DNA of 64,000 nt from Oceanobacillus sojae (GTDB lineage Bacteria > Bacillota > Bacilli > Bacillales > Amphibacillaceae), in contig NZ_BJYM01000002.1 of NCBI RefSeq assembly GCF_007991515.1, positions 308,878 through 372,877 on the forward strand. Direction: 5' to 3'. Below, in pieces: positions 63,431 to 64,000 of the stretch; within the stretch, counting starts at the first letter, position 1, and each line of letters opens with the position of its first letter. The position numbers and the translations under genes are program-made. A model generated the notes under the pieces. It was not told the DNA's origin. It did no database searches and saw only the letters and a list, made by a program, of their open reading frames with translations.

Positions 63431-63469
63431 ATTGATGATTTCTAAAATCATCCTAAATCGACCTGCTAA

Positions 63470-63553
63470 TACCGGTGGTCGGGGTCGAACCGACACGTCC
63501 CAGAGGACACGGGATTTTGAGTCCCGCGCGTCTGCCAATTCCGCCACACCGGC
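63470..63553 (-). tRNA. tRNA-Leu (CAA)
   Basis: Cloverleaf with long variable arm starting GCCGGTGTGGCGGAATTGGC. The anticodon loop is CTCAAAA (anticodon CAA) and the T loop is GGTTCGACC. CCA is not encoded. Confidence 0.95.
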
Positions 63554-63560
63554 ACGTTTT

Positions 63561-63634
<74 letters not shown>

Positions 63635-63642
63635 ATTTCTTC

Positions 63643-63717
63643 TGGAGCGGAAGACGGGATTCGAACCCGCGACCCCCACCTTGGCAAGGTGATGTTCTAC
63701 CACTGAACTACTTCCGC
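63643..63717 (-). tRNA. tRNA-Gly (GCC)
   Basis: Starts GCGGAAGTAGTTCAGTGG. The anticodon loop is TTGCCAA (GCC) and the T arm CGGGTTCGAATCCCG. CCA encoded. Confidence 0.97.
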
Positions 63718-63722
63718 GAAAA

Positions 63723-63797
63723 TGGCTGGGCCACTAGGATTCGAACCTAGGGTACACGGGATCAAAACCCGATGCCTTACCGCTTGGCTATGGCCCA
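63723..63797 (-). tRNA. tRNA-Gln (TTG)
   Basis: Starts TGGGCCATAGCCAAGCGG. The anticodon loop is TTTTGAT (TTG) and the T arm CTAGGTTCGAATCCTAG. CCA encoded. Confidence 0.96.
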
Positions 63798-63832
63798 ATG
63801 ATCAAATATTAATTTATGTATTAAATAAAAAA

Positions 63833-63907
63833 GGGCGACCGGTGGGGATCGAACCCACGTGTGCCGGAGCCACAATCCGGTGCGTTAACCACTTCGCCAC
63901 GACCGCC
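63833..63907 (-). tRNA. tRNA-His (GTG)
   Basis: Starts GGCGGTCGTGGCGAAGTGG. The anticodon loop is TTGTGGC (GTG), the T arm GTGGGTTCGATCCCCAC and the discriminator base C, as expected for tRNA-His. CCA is not encoded. Confidence 0.96.
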
Positions 63908-63911
63908 ATAT

Positions 63912-63985
63912 TGGCAGGGGTAGTAGGAATTGAACCCACATCAAAGGTTTTGGAGACCTTCGTTTTACCATTAAACTATACCCCT
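63912..63985 (-). tRNA. tRNA-Trp (CCA)
   Basis: Starts AGGGGTATAGTTTAATGG. The anticodon loop is TCTCCAAAA (CCA) and the T arm GTGGGTTCAATTCCTAC. CCA encoded. It is the first tRNA of the cluster within the window; the array probably continues beyond the right edge. Confidence 0.96.
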
Positions 63986-64000
63986 ATGAAATTTTATAAA

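Noticed and set aside
63350..63547. 65-codon minus-strand ORF starting MAELADARDSKSRV
   Set aside because: It is the translation of the tRNA-Leu gene, a common false ORF.

Overview
The window is an AT-rich chromosomal segment of a Gram-positive, low-GC bacterium, most likely a member of the Bacillaceae close to Oceanobacillus or Virgibacillus (inference). Supporting features are strong AGGAGG ribosome sites, many TTG and GTG starts, a SAM-I (S-box) riboswitch ahead of a YxjG/YxjH-type gene, a FapR-like operator ahead of a second FabH, a YhfK-like oxidoreductase, and a tRNA array (Trp-His-Gln-Gly-Cys-Leu on the minus strand) of the kind found downstream of Bacillus rRNA operons. I see no phage, insertion sequence, CRISPR array or rRNA.

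Layout. 1-2.3 kb: the 5' part of a type IA topoisomerase (TopB-like) and a tiny basic protein. 2.4-6.4 kb: a frameshifted drug-efflux MFS gene with a leader ORF and terminator in front of it, a lipoprotein, a THEP1-like NTPase and an RRNPP-type regulator. 6.8-17 kb: cupin, acetyltransferases, a BAAT-like hydrolase, the S-box-controlled methyltransferase, a broken YrvL-like gene, a Fic protein, DinB and a broken ArsR-type regulator, then an MmyB-type regulator divergent from a FabF. 18-30 kb: a phosphotransferase, an SgrR-like regulator divergent from an MFS pump, a TetR/membrane-protein pair, aspartase, a CorC/HlyC protein, an amidase and a methionine aminopeptidase. 31-34.5 kb: a two-component system plus ABC transporter that looks like an antimicrobial-peptide sensing and detoxification module. 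34.6-45.8 kb: FabH, an MFS drug pump, a methyltransferase, a MerR regulator coupled to a C45 peptidase, ClbS/DfsB, a kinase-like protein, a Nudix hydrolase and an Lsa-type ABC-F protein. 46-63 kb: an aminotransferase, a base-excision glycosylase, GNATs, PhzF, three further efflux or regulator units, DUF2087 and DinB genes, a serine hydrolase and a P-loop kinase. 63.4-64 kb: tRNA genes.

How the genes fit together. Most genes are single units or pairs, each with its own terminator, and many belong to families that modify, export or resist small toxic molecules: about eight GNATs, six MFS pumps, ABC-F, APH-like kinases, DinB/ClbS proteins, a C45 amidohydrolase and a class C-like serine hydrolase. 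Regulators typically sit next to or divergent from their likely target (MmyB/FabF, SgrR/MFS, TetR/membrane protein, MerR/C45, ArsR/MFS). The region reads as an accessory detoxification and stress zone rather than a biosynthetic cluster.

An unusual feature is the number of genes broken by one or a few point lesions: MFS at 2.4 kb, YrvL-like at 11.5 kb, ArsR at 14 kb, Pr6Pr-like at 45.5 kb, a small membrane protein at 48.3 kb, a DUF5412-like gene at 53.6 kb and a GNAT at 58.4 kb. Other items worth attention are two perfect AT-rich palindromes of 42 and 36 bp, a gene remnant that ends in an 18-bp snap-back repeat, and two MFS genes whose leaders look like attenuators.
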